Part shown: piece after piece, positions 9,511 to 18,919 of the stretch
Numbering within the stretch: the stretch's first letter is position 1
How the letters are laid out: the number at the start of each line of letters is the position of its first letter
Assembly: GCA_021779095.1 (NCBI GenBank)
Contig: JAJYBI010000010.1
Span: 1 to 64,000, forward strand
From: Deltaproteobacteria bacterium
Lineage (GTDB): Bacteria; Desulfobacterota; Desulfuromonadia; Geobacterales; JAJYBI01
Length of the DNA stretch: 64,000 nt
Direction: 5' to 3'
Made by a program: the position numbers and the translations under genes
Notes under the pieces: model-generated
Told to the model about the DNA's origin: nothing
The model's database searches: none
The model's input: the letters and a program-made list of their open reading frames with translations, nothing else

Positions 9511-10656
9511 TTACGCAACCTCGGGTTTCCTTGGGATGAAAGTAGGCGCAAGGACAGCGACGATGCTGAGCATTGCTATGGTGATGGTGAACGAGATTAT
9601 TTTTACGAGACGATTCGGGCCGCTTTTTCTGTCAGGTACGCGGGCTTTTTGTATGATCTGGAACGGCGGTAAATCCTTTGTTTCAGAAAATTGCGCCACC
9701 TCATACTGCTTTGTGAGCAATTCAACCAGCGCTTCCTGCATCTTGACGTCCCGCATGAGCCTCGCATACTCCTGGCCAGTTGCTGGTATTGAATCAACGG
9801 AAGGCAACGCACCGTCACTGCTTCCGTTTTCAAGTTTCACAAGCTGGACCTTTAAATTGTGCACATTCGCGCTGGCTGTTTTAACTTCCTGACTGCTATC
9901 GGTGAACTTCCTCCTGAGTGTTGCCAGATATACTTCCTGGTCGGCCAGTTTTGCTTTCAGTTTGGCGACCTCTTCGATAGTCGCCCTTGTCTGCCCGGCT
10001 ATGTCAACTGCTTTGTTTTTTAATTGAAATTGTTTGAGAGACTCTTCCGCTTTTACGAGGTCGCCCCTCGCCTTTACCAAGCGCTCTTCCAAGAAATCCT
10101 TGTTCCTTCCGGCACTAGTTTCGTTTAGATTGACAACCATTGTACCAAGCGCGTCCATATATGCGTTCGCCATATCGGCTGCACGTTTGGGATCGTTGTC
10201 ATTTACGGAGATCGTAATGATGCCATCCTTCTTATTTGGAGTGAAGACCGCACTCCGGTCAAGTATCTGGTATATCGAACTCCGTAATTTGGCATGGAAC
10301 TCATCACCCAACTTCAATCTCGCGATGAGGTTATCCTTCACGGTTTCGCTCTTTAGCATTGTGACATAGGTATCTACGAGAGTCGGTCCCCCTAAGGTCC
10401 CACCCGACAGCCCTGCAAGCCCTCCAAGTTGCCCCGCTACAAGGGAAGAAATCCCTCCCCTCTCATCCTGAAAAGGCAATATCATGGCCGTCGCCGTGTA
10501 TCTGTTAGGAAGGAACAACGTATAGACGGTCGAAATTATTGCGGCGGAAACCACTGCAAGAATAATCATTTTTCTTTTATTTCTTATGAGCACATAACAA
10601 TCGGCCAGCCTTTTCAAACTGTCATCATGTTTAGTTGTTTCTGATATTTGATGCAT
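9511..10656 (-). CDS. Wzz-like polysaccharide chain-length determinant / co-polymerase
   Basis: The 381-residue inner-membrane protein starts at ATG 10656, behind a GAGGAAAG site. An N-terminal membrane segment lies near residues 33-53, followed by YTATAMILPF, a typical Wzz motif. The large periplasmic middle is helical and charged (residues about 170-290, coiled-coil-like), and a C-terminal membrane segment lies near residues 350-372, preceded by a proline-containing stretch. This is the PCP architecture without a tyrosine-kinase domain. It is the first gene of the left-pointing cluster and controls polymer length with a Wzy polymerase not seen in this window. Confidence 0.88.
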   Translation of the reverse strand: MHQISETTKHDDSLKRLADCYVLIRNKRKMIILAVVSAAIISTVYTLFLPNRYTATAMILPFQDERGGISSLVAGQLGGLAGLSGGTLGGPTLVDTYVTMLKSETVKDNLIARLKLGDEFHAKLRSSIYQILDRSAVFTPNKKDGIITISVNDNDPKRAADMANAYMDALGTMVVNLNETSAGRNKDFLEERLVKARGDLVKAEESLKQFQLKNKAVDIAGQTRATIEEVAKLKAKLADQEVYLATLRRKFTDSSQEVKTASANVHNLKVQLVKLENGSSDGALPSVDSIPATGQEYARLMRDVKMQEALVELLTKQYEVAQFSETKDLPPFQIIQKARVPDRKSGPNRLVKIISFTITIAMLSIVAVLAPTFIPRKPEVA

Positions 10657-11186
10657 ATTCTTTCCTCAGAGAAAACGATCTGGACTCAGCTGTATTTGAA
10701 TCGCCTCAACCGCGCAATGCAATCTATTCTACGGGATGCCCGATATGAAATTGAGCTGAATGCAATGGTTCGGATGTGCCTGATAGGCGGCCAGGCGACA
10801 GAGACGATACGTCATGACAGGGGTTTTGGCTGCCGAGATAATGTTGATTGCCATGAAGAATTTGCTTAAGGTCAATGCGTAACACCAGTGCAACTTGCGA
10901 CGTTCACTGCGGTGCGCAAAAGGAGGGTGGCTACGTTCCCCCGCCCCACCATTCGGACCGACAAAGGGGCGCGCCCAGTGATGTTAGCTTGAACGGCAGA
11001 GAATTTATCACCAGCATCGGCATGGCCGGCGAGATAAGGGCCAGCAGAGAACGGGAAATGTAAAAAACGATTCATAGGACTCTACAATTCCTGATATCTT
11101 TGCTTGCAAACTATCCACCATATTTACAGTTTTGTCAATTTTTCTGAACAATATGGACAGGATGCCATCACCTGTGCTCACGTCAT
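10657..11186. other. 530-base region without a supported gene
   Basis: This gap separates the oxidase operon terminator from the first exopolysaccharide gene and must hold the promoter of that cluster. Short frames occur on both strands (for example 62 codons at 10875-11063 on the plus strand), but none has a convincing ribosome site or recognisable product. A GC-rich patch at about 10880-11060 is embedded in AT-richer sequence. No riboswitch core could be recognised. Confidence 0.5.
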
Positions 11187-11220
11187 AAAAAAGAGGCCGA
11201 GGCATACTGCCCCGGCCTCC
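11187..11220 (-). terminator. Intrinsic terminator of the oxidase operon
   Basis: Read on the minus strand, a GC-rich hairpin pairing GAGGCCG with CGGCCTC is followed by six T residues. It starts 33 bases after the multicopper oxidase stop codon, so it ends the 18.7-11.3 kb transcription unit. Confidence 0.9.
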
Positions 11221-11252
11221 CAATGCATTGCATTCTTCGCTACGCCTTAATT

Positions 11253-14200
11253 CTAACGCAGCGTGTACGTAGTTGACCTATATGCTTCATAACGAGCTGT
11301 AGAACCAACGTTACGCGCCCACACTTGGATGCTGTACGTCCCTGCCGGTAGACCGGCGGTATTCCAGGTTACTGGGGCAGCAGCATAGGGAGTGCTGGAC
11401 CACACACCCGTCACCGGATTACGCCACCAGACCTGGTACTCGACATTCCCGGAACCACCGGTAATCGTTGTGTTGAAGGTAACCACCGGCCTGACGCCCA
11501 CGGCCGTTGGCGAAGGCGGCGTCGCGGACGTGATAGTAATCGACGTCACGGGACTTGCGGCCAGCAGTACGTACGTCGCAGACTTATACGCCTCGTATTT
11601 CGCCGTCGAACCGACATTGCGCGCCCATACCTGGATGCTGTAGGTTCCCACCGGCAGACCGGTGGTGTTCCAGACCAGGGGAGCGGCACCATAGGCGGTG
11701 CTGCTCCAAATACCTGTGACCGGGTTACGCCACCAGAGCTGGTACTCGACGTTGGAAGAACCACTTACGGACGTCACATTGAAAGTCACCGTCGTCCCGA
11801 CGGCCTGCGGGCTGGCCGGCGATATGGAGGTAATAGTCACCGATGTTACCGGCAATCCAATCGCCTGGGTGTTGGACATCGCACTTCCTGCAGTGTTGTA
11901 AGCTACAACCTGATATGCATAGGAATTGCCACCTGCGATGGTAGTATCGGAATAGGTGGTAGCGTTGGCCAGCGCCGAACCAATCTGCTGGAAAGCACCA
12001 CCGTTCGCAGACCTCATGATGTAATATCCGATTTCGTTTGCCGATGAACCGAAGCCGGTGTGAGTAGCGTAGTTGACCGGCGTACCGTCCGTCCAGCTCA
12101 AATTGACTCTGGTAGTACCAGCAAGGGTAGCTGTCAGAACCGGTGCCGCGGGTACCGTGCTCGTTACCTTGAACACGAACGGCCGCATGAAGTCGTTCTC
12201 TTCGTGACCGAGGATATGGCAGTGCCATACGTATTCCCACCCGAAGTCGCTCACCTGGTTGGTGACGACGCCCGGTGCGGTGATGATGACAAAGGGGTTG
12301 CCGGTGGCCGGGTCCAGGTTGATGAAGCCCATGGTGGAGCCGAGCGGCTCGGCGGGAGCCAGCGGCCGGCTGCTGTTCGGCACGCCGAAGGGAAGCGACG
12401 GCTTGTTGGCCCGGACGGCGACGTACACGTCTTCCAGCGGGTTCATCCGGACGGTTTCCTTCCAGCCGACCTCGTTCGCCGGCGGCGGCTTGACCGTGCC
12501 GTCCCAGCCGACCCGGTCGAGCACCTGCCAGTTGATGAGGTGAACATGGACCGGATGGGTATCCACGCCGTTGTGGGTGATCTTCCAGATCTGGGTCTCG
12601 CCGTCCTTGATGGTTTCCGTGGCCGGATCGATGACCGTACCGTCTGCGGCAACCACGCCGGGATCGACATACCCGAGCGGAACCGTCGTCTGGTTGTTCT
12701 GGTTGGTGAACGGCACCTCGGTGCCCAGGGTGGCGTTCATCCGGCCCCACGGGTCGAACAGCTCCTGGATGGCCTTGTTCCGCACCGGCACCGATACCGT
12801 TGATCCCATCGTGACGTTGGTGATGGTGGCGGCGAAGGGGATCGGGGTGAACTGCGGGATCACCGGCGGCGTCGCGTAGTCGTAGAACGAGAAGTCGGAA
12901 CCGGCGACGAAGGTGAAGTACGGTCCGTACGCCGAACCGGTGGCGATCCTGGGATAGGCATCGGCCGTGTTGGGGGCACCGAACGCCGGGAAGTAGGCCG
13001 TTTCCGCGACGACCGGCTTGGGCTGGGTCGCGGCGTAGGCGGCGCTCACGTCCGTGGAGAGGGTGGCCGGCATGGCGGACGGCGTCGTCGCCGTGGGGGC
13101 AACCCGGATCTGCATGATGGTGCGGATGTCGGGGCCGTAACCCGGGTGGGTCGTGGCCATGCCGCCGGAGGCGGTGAAGTCGGGATCGCCGGTGTAGTAG
13201 TCGTTCCGGTCGTCACCCGCCGGCACCGGGGCCGGGGAATCGTTGTACATGATCAGCGTCTTGCCGGCGAACCGGGAGAAGTCCACCAGGATGTCGGCGC
13301 GCTCGGCGGGGCCCAGGAACAGGCCGTGCTCCAGGACGTTCAGGACCGTAACGCTGCGTTTGTTGTACTCGTAGTTGATCGGGGTCGACGGGATATCGAC
13401 CGGCGACGGGAGGAGACCGCCCTCACTGCCGATCTGGATGATGTCCGGACCGACCGTGAGCGGCGACGGCACGCCCATGGGGAATATGTACGATACCGGC
13501 GTACCCCAGCCGGTGCCCATCAGGCCGCCGGTGGTGGGGAAGGTGCCGGTGGAGTCGAACGGTACCATGGCCATCTCGGTGTTGCCGGTCGTCACGGCAC
13601 AGGCAAAGCTGGCGCCGGTCCCCAGCCCGGTGGTGGTCATGCCGGTGGGAGCGCTCAGGTAGGCGGTGCCGAAGGTGACCATCTTGGCGCCGGTGATGGC
13701 GCCGGTGGCATCCACCGCGGTGACCACGGCCTTCGCCCCGATGGCGCCGGGGATGGCCGGGTCGAGGCCGCCGGTAAAGGTGAGCGTGTCGCCGACCTTG
13801 TACCCGCTCCCCCCGGCGATGCTGGAGCAGTCGGCCAGGTTGACGGCCTTGTACAGGCCGAGGTTGAAGAACCGGTCGTTGGCCGCGTTCAGGATGCGGA
13901 ACCGGTAGGTCTTGGGCTCGACGGTCAGGTACGGATAGGCGACACCGTTGACGAGCGGCGTGTCCATGAACGCTTCCGGGGTCGTGGAAGCGGCGCTGCG
14001 GTTGTTCGCCACGTCCCAGTTGCCCGGCGGGATATTGTAGCCGGCGGCTACCGGGAAGATCGGCCAGAAGTAGGGGCCGTAGTCCCAGCGGCCCGGCGGG
14101 TTGGTGCCGTCCCCGGAGTTCGGGTCCTGGTTGAATTCGTAGACGTTCGGAAACCAGAGATCGCCGTAATGACCCCAGTGGGATGTATCCCACTTGGCGT

Positions 14201-15311
14201 CCTGGGTCATGATGTCCGAGGGAACGAAGGTCTTGTCCTGGATGACCAGCGGGATCTCCGGGGCGTTGGGCACGAGGGCACGCTCGGACGGGTCCGTGAT
14301 CAGGTAGCCGGCAGCCAGTCCGGCGTACACGTTCAGCCGGGTGATCCCCACGGCGTGGTCGTGGTAGAACATGAGACGGCCGCTGATGTCGTTGGTGTAG
14401 TACAGGGTCCCCGCACCGTGGCCGAGCCCCGGGTCCGGCATGTCAGGAACGGTCTGGATGGTGGCACCGACGTTGTACTTGGAGGTCTCGCCGACCGGCG
14501 TCGTCCACTGCCACGGCGTGCCGTCACTGATCCAGGGGGTGTCGCCGCCGTGGAGATGGGTGACCGTACGGTTTTCCGTGTAGTAGGTCGTCTGGTCGGG
14601 GCCGAGGCCGGCCCCCATGAGGGTCTTGTCCGACGGGATGAAGAGGTCGCCGGAGCTCCCCACGGGAAGGAGGTTCATGTACTTGACACGGACCGGGGTC
14701 CCCTTCTGGGTGATGATGATCGGTCCCAGGTAGGTCGGGTTGTCGACGGCAAAGACGGGCTGGCCGTTGACGAGGATCGGCTGCGTCTTGGCCTGGTCGT
14801 AGAAGAGCTGGACGTGCCGGCTGTTGGCGGCGTTTGCCGGCGTCTCGAGCTGGACGTAGCCGCGCAGCCTGGTCGGGATCGGGAGGTTGCTGTGCATCTG
14901 CTGCCAGTACTGGACGATGGCGATCTCGAAGTAGTTGGAACCGGGATAGGTGGACGTGTCGGGAAAGGCGATCGGGATGTAGGGGCTGGTGCATGCGGTG
15001 CCGCCCGTGTTCTGACACATGTTGGGAAGCGGGTCCACGAACTTCTGCAGTGCGGTACCCGAATGGTGGATGTATTCGGGGTGGGCGGGATCGGGTCCCC
15101 GCCAGTCCGGCCAGTCGCCGGCAGGACTGTTGACATAGTAGGTAGGGACCGTCCTTCCGTCCGGATAGGTGCTCTGTGCTACCCCGGCACCGGCAAATGC
15201 CTGGCCGGAGCAGACGGCGAGCAGTGCGAACGTCAGCAGGGTGCAGAACACCACCGCACCCCTGTCGCCGAACATTCGCAGGCGCTTTTTCAGACTTCGC
15301 TTCTCGTTCAT
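11253..15311 (-). CDS. Large exported multicopper oxidase with C-terminal FnIII and QVWAR modules
   Basis: ATG 15311 is the real start: AGGAGG lies six bases upstream, inside the longer frame that opens at 15344. The 1352-residue protein has a signal peptide (AVCSGQAFA). It shows all four copper-site motifs: HLHGG near residue 252, FYHDHAVG near 316, HPVHVHL near 925 and WHCHILGHEENDFM near 1040. Oxidation of a substrate or metal with reduction of oxygen is the family reaction; Geobacter OmpB/OmpC proteins of this type are linked to metal-oxide respiration. An insertion near residues 490-590 contains GSGYKVGDTLTFTGG-type sequence. After the cupredoxins come an FnIII-like domain (about 1060-1154) and two 100-residue modules ending in QVWARNVGSTA-x-YEAY. 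It is the last gene of its operon. Confidence 0.93.
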   Translation of the reverse strand: MNEKRSLKKRLRMFGDRGAVVFCTLLTFALLAVCSGQAFAGAGVAQSTYPDGRTVPTYYVNSPAGDWPDWRGPDPAHPEYIHHSGTALQKFVDPLPNMCQNTGGTACTSPYIPIAFPDTSTYPGSNYFEIAIVQYWQQMHSNLPIPTRLRGYVQLETPANAANSRHVQLFYDQAKTQPILVNGQPVFAVDNPTYLGPIIITQKGTPVRVKYMNLLPVGSSGDLFIPSDKTLMGAGLGPDQTTYYTENRTVTHLHGGDTPWISDGTPWQWTTPVGETSKYNVGATIQTVPDMPDPGLGHGAGTLYYTNDISGRLMFYHDHAVGITRLNVYAGLAAGYLITDPSERALVPNAPEIPLVIQDKTFVPSDIMTQDAKWDTSHWGHYGDLWFPNVYEFNQDPNSGDGTNPPGRWDYGPYFWPIFPVAAGYNIPPGNWDVANNRSAASTTPEAFMDTPLVNGVAYPYLTVEPKTYRFRILNAANDRFFNLGLYKAVNLADCSSIAGGSGYKVGDTLTFTGGLDPAIPGAIGAKAVVTAVDATGAITGAKMVTFGTAYLSAPTGMTTTGLGTGASFACAVTTGNTEMAMVPFDSTGTFPTTGGLMGTGWGTPVSYIFPMGVPSPLTVGPDIIQIGSEGGLLPSPVDIPSTPINYEYNKRSVTVLNVLEHGLFLGPAERADILVDFSRFAGKTLIMYNDSPAPVPAGDDRNDYYTGDPDFTASGGMATTHPGYGPDIRTIMQIRVAPTATTPSAMPATLSTDVSAAYAATQPKPVVAETAYFPAFGAPNTADAYPRIATGSAYGPYFTFVAGSDFSFYDYATPPVIPQFTPIPFAATITNVTMGSTVSVPVRNKAIQELFDPWGRMNATLGTEVPFTNQNNQTTVPLGYVDPGVVAADGTVIDPATETIKDGETQIWKITHNGVDTHPVHVHLINWQVLDRVGWDGTVKPPPANEVGWKETVRMNPLEDVYVAVRANKPSLPFGVPNSSRPLAPAEPLGSTMGFINLDPATGNPFVIITAPGVVTNQVSDFGWEYVWHCHILGHEENDFMRPFVFKVTSTVPAAPVLTATLAGTTRVNLSWTDGTPVNYATHTGFGSSANEIGYYIMRSANGGAFQQIGSALANATTYSDTTIAGGNSYAYQVVAYNTAGSAMSNTQAIGLPVTSVTITSISPASPQAVGTTVTFNVTSVSGSSNVEYQLWWRNPVTGIWSSTAYGAAPLVWNTTGLPVGTYSIQVWARNVGSTAKYEAYKSATYVLLAASPVTSITITSATPPSPTAVGVRPVVTFNTTITGGSGNVEYQVWWRNPVTGVWSSTPYAAAPVTWNTAGLPAGTYSIQVWARNVGSTARYEAYRSTTYTLR

Positions 15312-15397
15312 ACGCTGCCTCCTCTTGATGATTTTGAACTCCAACCTATCGTCATGCTTACATCGGCAATTGTGCCTTCATCGATACATCGAAATCG

Positions 15398-15787
15398 TTA
15401 CGGCGATGGTGCCCGCCCCCGTGCCTGCCGCCTGAGCTGACGACCTTCGAGACGGTCCGCGGGGGACGGCATCTGCGCCATGTACGCCCTGATCGCCTGG
15501 CTGTAGGCCGGGAGGCTGACGGTCGTGCCGTCGGCACCAGGAGGCGTATCGCTCGACGTGCCGGACTGGGCCGTACGTCCGGTTGCCGCCGGAGCGACGG
15601 AGGATGGCGTACTCCCGACGGTCTGGCCGGGTGCGTCATGATTGACAATCTTCTTGTCCATGCTGCCATCTATCTCCACCACATACCGATCCGGGTATTC
15701 CCGTATCGTCGTAATAGCCGCCCTGACGGTCGACGCACAGGCCAGCAGGGCAATCACCCCGCAGAGTACCGACGCCATTCCTCTCAT
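15398..15787 (-). CDS. Small exported protein of unknown function
   Basis: Start ATG 15787 has AAAGGAG five to six bases upstream; the frame extends further up but without a site. The 129-residue product has a clear signal peptide (GVIALLACASTVRA) and then a mature part beginning ITTIREYPDRYVVEIDG, a Pro/Thr/Ser/Gly-rich low-complexity middle and a basic Arg-rich tail. No family is recognised. It lies 86 bases upstream of the multicopper oxidase start, in the same orientation, so it may be a partner of that secreted enzyme. Confidence 0.65.
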   Translation of the reverse strand: MRGMASVLCGVIALLACASTVRAAITTIREYPDRYVVEIDGSMDKKIVNHDAPGQTVGSTPSSVAPAATGRTAQSGTSSDTPPGADGTTVSLPAYSQAIRAYMAQMPSPADRLEGRQLRRQARGRAPSP

Positions 15788-16004
15788 ATGCGACTCCTTT
15801 CCGTTGGGCAGCGCCCCCGCCCGCAACCAGATCTCATCTAAACCGTACCGTACGTCGTTGTCAGCAACTAGCGGGCCAACCCCTTTCACAGACAAAAACC
15901 GCGTGATTACGATGGGATGTGCATGAAGATGGAAACGAAGCCATGTCAAATTTCCCGACAGTTCCGGCAACCGGGTCGGGTTTGTTTACACGTAGATCCC
16001 GGGG

Positions 16005-16376
16005 TCACTTTTTTTCGGCTGCCGCCCCCTTGTTGACGGTATCCGGACACCGGATGTCCTTGTACACATCGTAGACGTCGCCGGTGCAGCTACAGGTACC
16101 CTTCACAAACGGGTTGTCGAGGTCGACGACCAGTTTCTTGCCGCTTTCGGCTTTGATGAGCCGCCAACCTCCCGGCTTGTAGTAGCTCTGGTAGTCGGCG
16201 GACAGGGCATTGCATCTGGTCGCGCACAGACCGTTCACGACGTCCGGCGCCCCGGGGTTGCTGGCCCGGTCGAACGCGTAGTCGGTGACGACGAATATCT
16301 CCGGGGGCGCGTCGGCCCACGCGGAGGATGCGAGAAAGGCAGCGACGGCCATTATTCCCAGTACGGTCTTGTTCAT
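16005..16376 (-). CDS. Small exported cysteine-containing protein, unknown
   Basis: ATG 16376 is preceded by AGAGG at a suitable distance. The 123-residue product has a signal peptide (VLGIMAVAAFLASSAWA) and five cysteines in the mature part, in CATRC, GTCSC and RCPD. That could form disulfides or a metal site, but no heme CxxCH motif is present. No family is recognised. It follows the cytochrome-receptor fusion by 52 bases in the same orientation and belongs to the exported copper/heme set. Confidence 0.7.
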   Translation of the reverse strand: MNKTVLGIMAVAAFLASSAWADAPPEIFVVTDYAFDRASNPGAPDVVNGLCATRCNALSADYQSYYKPGGWRLIKAESGKKLVVDLDNPFVKGTCSCTGDVYDVYKDIRCPDTVNKGAAAEKK

Positions 16377-16428
16377 GTATACCTCTGCATCAGTCTGCAA
16401 ACGGCAGCAGCACCGTTCGCAGGCACGG

Positions 16429-18150
16429 TCAGCGGATGGCCCAGTCGCTCCGTTTCACCAGTTCCGGCTTGTCCCCTTTGCCCAGCTGCACGATGTAGCA
16501 CCCCTTCGATGCGTAGCGCTGGTTGGGCCCGAAGCTGAGGCGCTCGTAGAGCGGAAGGTCCATATCCGGCATCATGCCGATGGTATCCAGGAGGAAGTCC
16601 CGGTAGTACTCGCCCCGCATCTCCATAAGCGCCTGGCTCTGGAGGGCGCCGAGCGCATAGCTCTGCTTGACGATCCGCAGCGCCTGTTCGTCGAACGACT
16701 TCCCCTTGATCAAGAAATCGATGAACGAGTCATACCGGACGTCGTCCTGGGGCAGGCGATAGGGATAGGTCAGGTAGAGATAGCTGCGGGCGGCATCGGG
16801 GATATGCCGGAGTTCAGGGCCGAGCGACACGGCCGACATCACGACCATGCCGGGACGGTCGGCGCGGTGGGCCAGCGCCGCCACCGCCGGCAGCGCCGCG
16901 GCATCGTCCCAGACGAGCAGGACGGCGGGTTTCTCCTTCGTCAGCAGCCTGTCCAGCAGCGGGGGGGTCAGCGGTTGATCGGCGGAAAGTTCCACGGTGA
17001 CGGGCGCCGGCCACCCGAACGCCTTCCAGGTCGAGAGGAACCCCGTGGCAAGCGCCTTGCCGCGGCGGGTAGTGCGGACCACCTGGAGAATCGTTTTCCC
17101 CTTCAACAGCTCGTGCATGGTATTGAGGTACCGGGCCGCACCCTCGCCCTCCTGGAAGACCCCTTTGGAAATGTACAGGGTGTACCAGTCCTTGCTCGAG
17201 ATGACCGGGTAATCGGTGACGGGAAACAGATCCGGCAGGCGGTGGTCCTCGCAGAACCGGTGGATCGGCTCCCAGGAACCGTTGCCGATCCCCCCCAGGA
17301 GGGCAAAGACGGGGTCCTTCTTGTAATACTCTTCCAGCTGCGCCCGCCAGGTGTCAGGTGCCCCTTTCAGATGCCATCGGGAAAGGGACATCTTCATCGC
17401 GACGAGGTCCGGGCCCATCATGTTGACGGCCATCCGCATGGACTGTGGCCGCCTCTTGAACGCACTGGCAATGCCGTTTTTCTTGCTGATGTACGTCTCG
17501 ATCGGCAGCAGCATCGCCTGGACGTCTTCGGGCCGCACGCCGTCGGTGATGACCGTCGCGAAGTGCATCTCCGTTTCGGAAACTCCCGGCGGCAGCCTGT
17601 CGGAAAGGGTCTTCAGATAGGCGATCAGCATCGCCATGTCGGCCTCGTTCAGGTGATAGCGCGGCATGGTGCGGCTCAGTTCCCGGCCCGCGGGGTCGAC
17701 ACCGCCTGCGATGCACTCCGCCAGCGTCTCGTCGGTATAGGCGGGCCGTTGCGGCAGCGACAGTGAATACTTGCGAACCGTCGGCACCATTTCAAAATTC
17801 TTCTGCAGCAGCCCCCGCGGCTGGAACAGGACCCTGCCGTTTGTGGGGGGGGTCACGACGGTCCCTTCCGTTGCCCCCAGCCCGCTGCGCAGGTGGCAGG
17901 AGACGCAGGTGAAGGAGGAACCGGACACGGGGACATCCCCCTGCACGAGCGCCTGCATCGGCTTGCCATTCGGCAGGATACCCTCGCGGTACATCCGTTC
18001 GCCGTACCGTAGCTGCTCCTCGTGCGACATGGCCGGTTTGCTGCCTGCCCCCGATGCGGTCGCCGCCCCGGCGGCCATGCATGCCAGGAGGAGCAGACCG
18101 ACCAGGGAAACTGCCGAAGAAACGCGTCGGATGGTACTTTTGTTTGTCAT
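16429..18150 (-). CDS. Monoheme cytochrome c fused to a periplasmic-receptor-like domain
   Basis: The 573-residue exported protein has a signal peptide, then a class I cytochrome c domain: heme motif CVSCH at residues 82-86 and a likely distal Met at 162 in TMPRY, about 80 residues later as expected. From about 190 on the sequence changes to an alpha/beta receptor-like region (FALLGGIGNGSWEPI, FPVTDYPVISSKD, PAVLLVWDDAAALPA) resembling branched-chain amino-acid-type (Peripla_BP_6-like) ligand-binding proteins. The start overlaps the SCO1 stop by four bases (ATGA), showing translational coupling. A redox-coupled ligand or metal sensor, or an electron carrier to the downstream oxidase, is inferred; the ligand is unknown. 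Confidence 0.8.
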   Translation of the reverse strand: MTNKSTIRRVSSAVSLVGLLLLACMAAGAATASGAGSKPAMSHEEQLRYGERMYREGILPNGKPMQALVQGDVPVSGSSFTCVSCHLRSGLGATEGTVVTPPTNGRVLFQPRGLLQKNFEMVPTVRKYSLSLPQRPAYTDETLAECIAGGVDPAGRELSRTMPRYHLNEADMAMLIAYLKTLSDRLPPGVSETEMHFATVITDGVRPEDVQAMLLPIETYISKKNGIASAFKRRPQSMRMAVNMMGPDLVAMKMSLSRWHLKGAPDTWRAQLEEYYKKDPVFALLGGIGNGSWEPIHRFCEDHRLPDLFPVTDYPVISSKDWYTLYISKGVFQEGEGAARYLNTMHELLKGKTILQVVRTTRRGKALATGFLSTWKAFGWPAPVTVELSADQPLTPPLLDRLLTKEKPAVLLVWDDAAALPAVAALAHRADRPGMVVMSAVSLGPELRHIPDAARSYLYLTYPYRLPQDDVRYDSFIDFLIKGKSFDEQALRIVKQSYALGALQSQALMEMRGEYYRDFLLDTIGMMPDMDLPLYERLSFGPNQRYASKGCYIVQLGKGDKPELVKRSDWAIR

Positions 18151-18725
18151 AGTGCTCCCGCCTTTTTCATTTCGCTCATCAGATCACCCGTGCCCATCAA
18201 CCCGTCCAGCCTGACCCACACGGAAGACGACGGCGCCTTTATGAAGTCCAGCGGCCGGTGCGACATCTTGGTGGGGAAGTACGCATCGAACGCCTTCATG
18301 ACCCGGTCGATATCCTCACGGCTGCCGGAGAGGAAGTCCCAGCCGGGTCGGGCCCGGAAATTCTTCAGGTACTCGTTCATCACCTGGGGGGTATCGTGCT
18401 CCGGGTCTATCGAGATGGAGATCAGATGTATTTTCCGGGAGTCCGCTCCCAGTTTGCGCTGCAGATTTGCAAAACCAGCCGACAGCACCGGACAGATCGT
18501 CGTGCAGGTCCCGTAGATGAAATCGACGACCACCGTCTTGTCGGTCTCGATGAGGCGCCTGAACCGGACCTTCGTTCCGTTCTGGTTCACCAGAACGACA
18601 TCCGGCATCGTGTACTTCACGATGCTGCGCTGGTAGTTCTTTCCCGCCGCTTGCACCGGCCCGGCAACGGAGATCAGTACGAGCGACGCCACAAGCAGAC
18701 GCCGAAGAAAACGTGCAGACAACAT
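18147..18725 (-). CDS. SCO1/SenC/PrrC-family copper chaperone
   Basis: The 192-residue thioredoxin-fold protein starts at ATG 18725 behind GGAGGGGG. A signal sequence or N-terminal anchor is followed by the copper-binding CTTICP motif (Cys74, Cys78) and a distal His156 in KMSHRP, the three SCO copper ligands, plus SISIDPEHDTP. SCO proteins deliver copper to, or reduce cysteines in, extracytoplasmic copper enzymes. As first gene of a unit that ends with a multicopper oxidase, metallation of that oxidase is a reasonable inference, since no cytochrome oxidase genes are nearby. Confidence 0.9.
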   Translation of the reverse strand: MLSARFLRRLLVASLVLISVAGPVQAAGKNYQRSIVKYTMPDVVLVNQNGTKVRFRRLIETDKTVVVDFIYGTCTTICPVLSAGFANLQRKLGADSRKIHLISISIDPEHDTPQVMNEYLKNFRARPGWDFLSGSREDIDRVMKAFDAYFPTKMSHRPLDFIKAPSSSVWVRLDGLMGTGDLMSEMKKAGAL

Positions 18726-18919
18726 GTAACCCCCTCCTGTCGGATTCTATGCCCAGGCGAAGCGTTCACCGTCAAGATAAACCGCTCCATCGCGGCTGCA
18801 GGCGCGCAACCGCCTTGTGGTGCGCGACGGAAGCGCCAGCTGCATCCGTACGGACAAATGATTTGTATCCTATTGATTTACTGCGAATGTTTCTGCGGTC
18901 TGGCAAACGACTCGGGGTG

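Noticed and set aside
10875..11063. 62-codon plus-strand frame in the intergenic gap
   Set aside because: No convincing ribosome site, no recognisable product, and composition like non-coding sequence.
13146..15440. A 764-codon open frame on the plus strand opposite the multicopper oxidase
   Set aside because: It is a GC-rich antisense shadow: repetitive Gly/Arg/Val composition, no ribosome site or domain, and the minus-strand frame has clear copper motifs.
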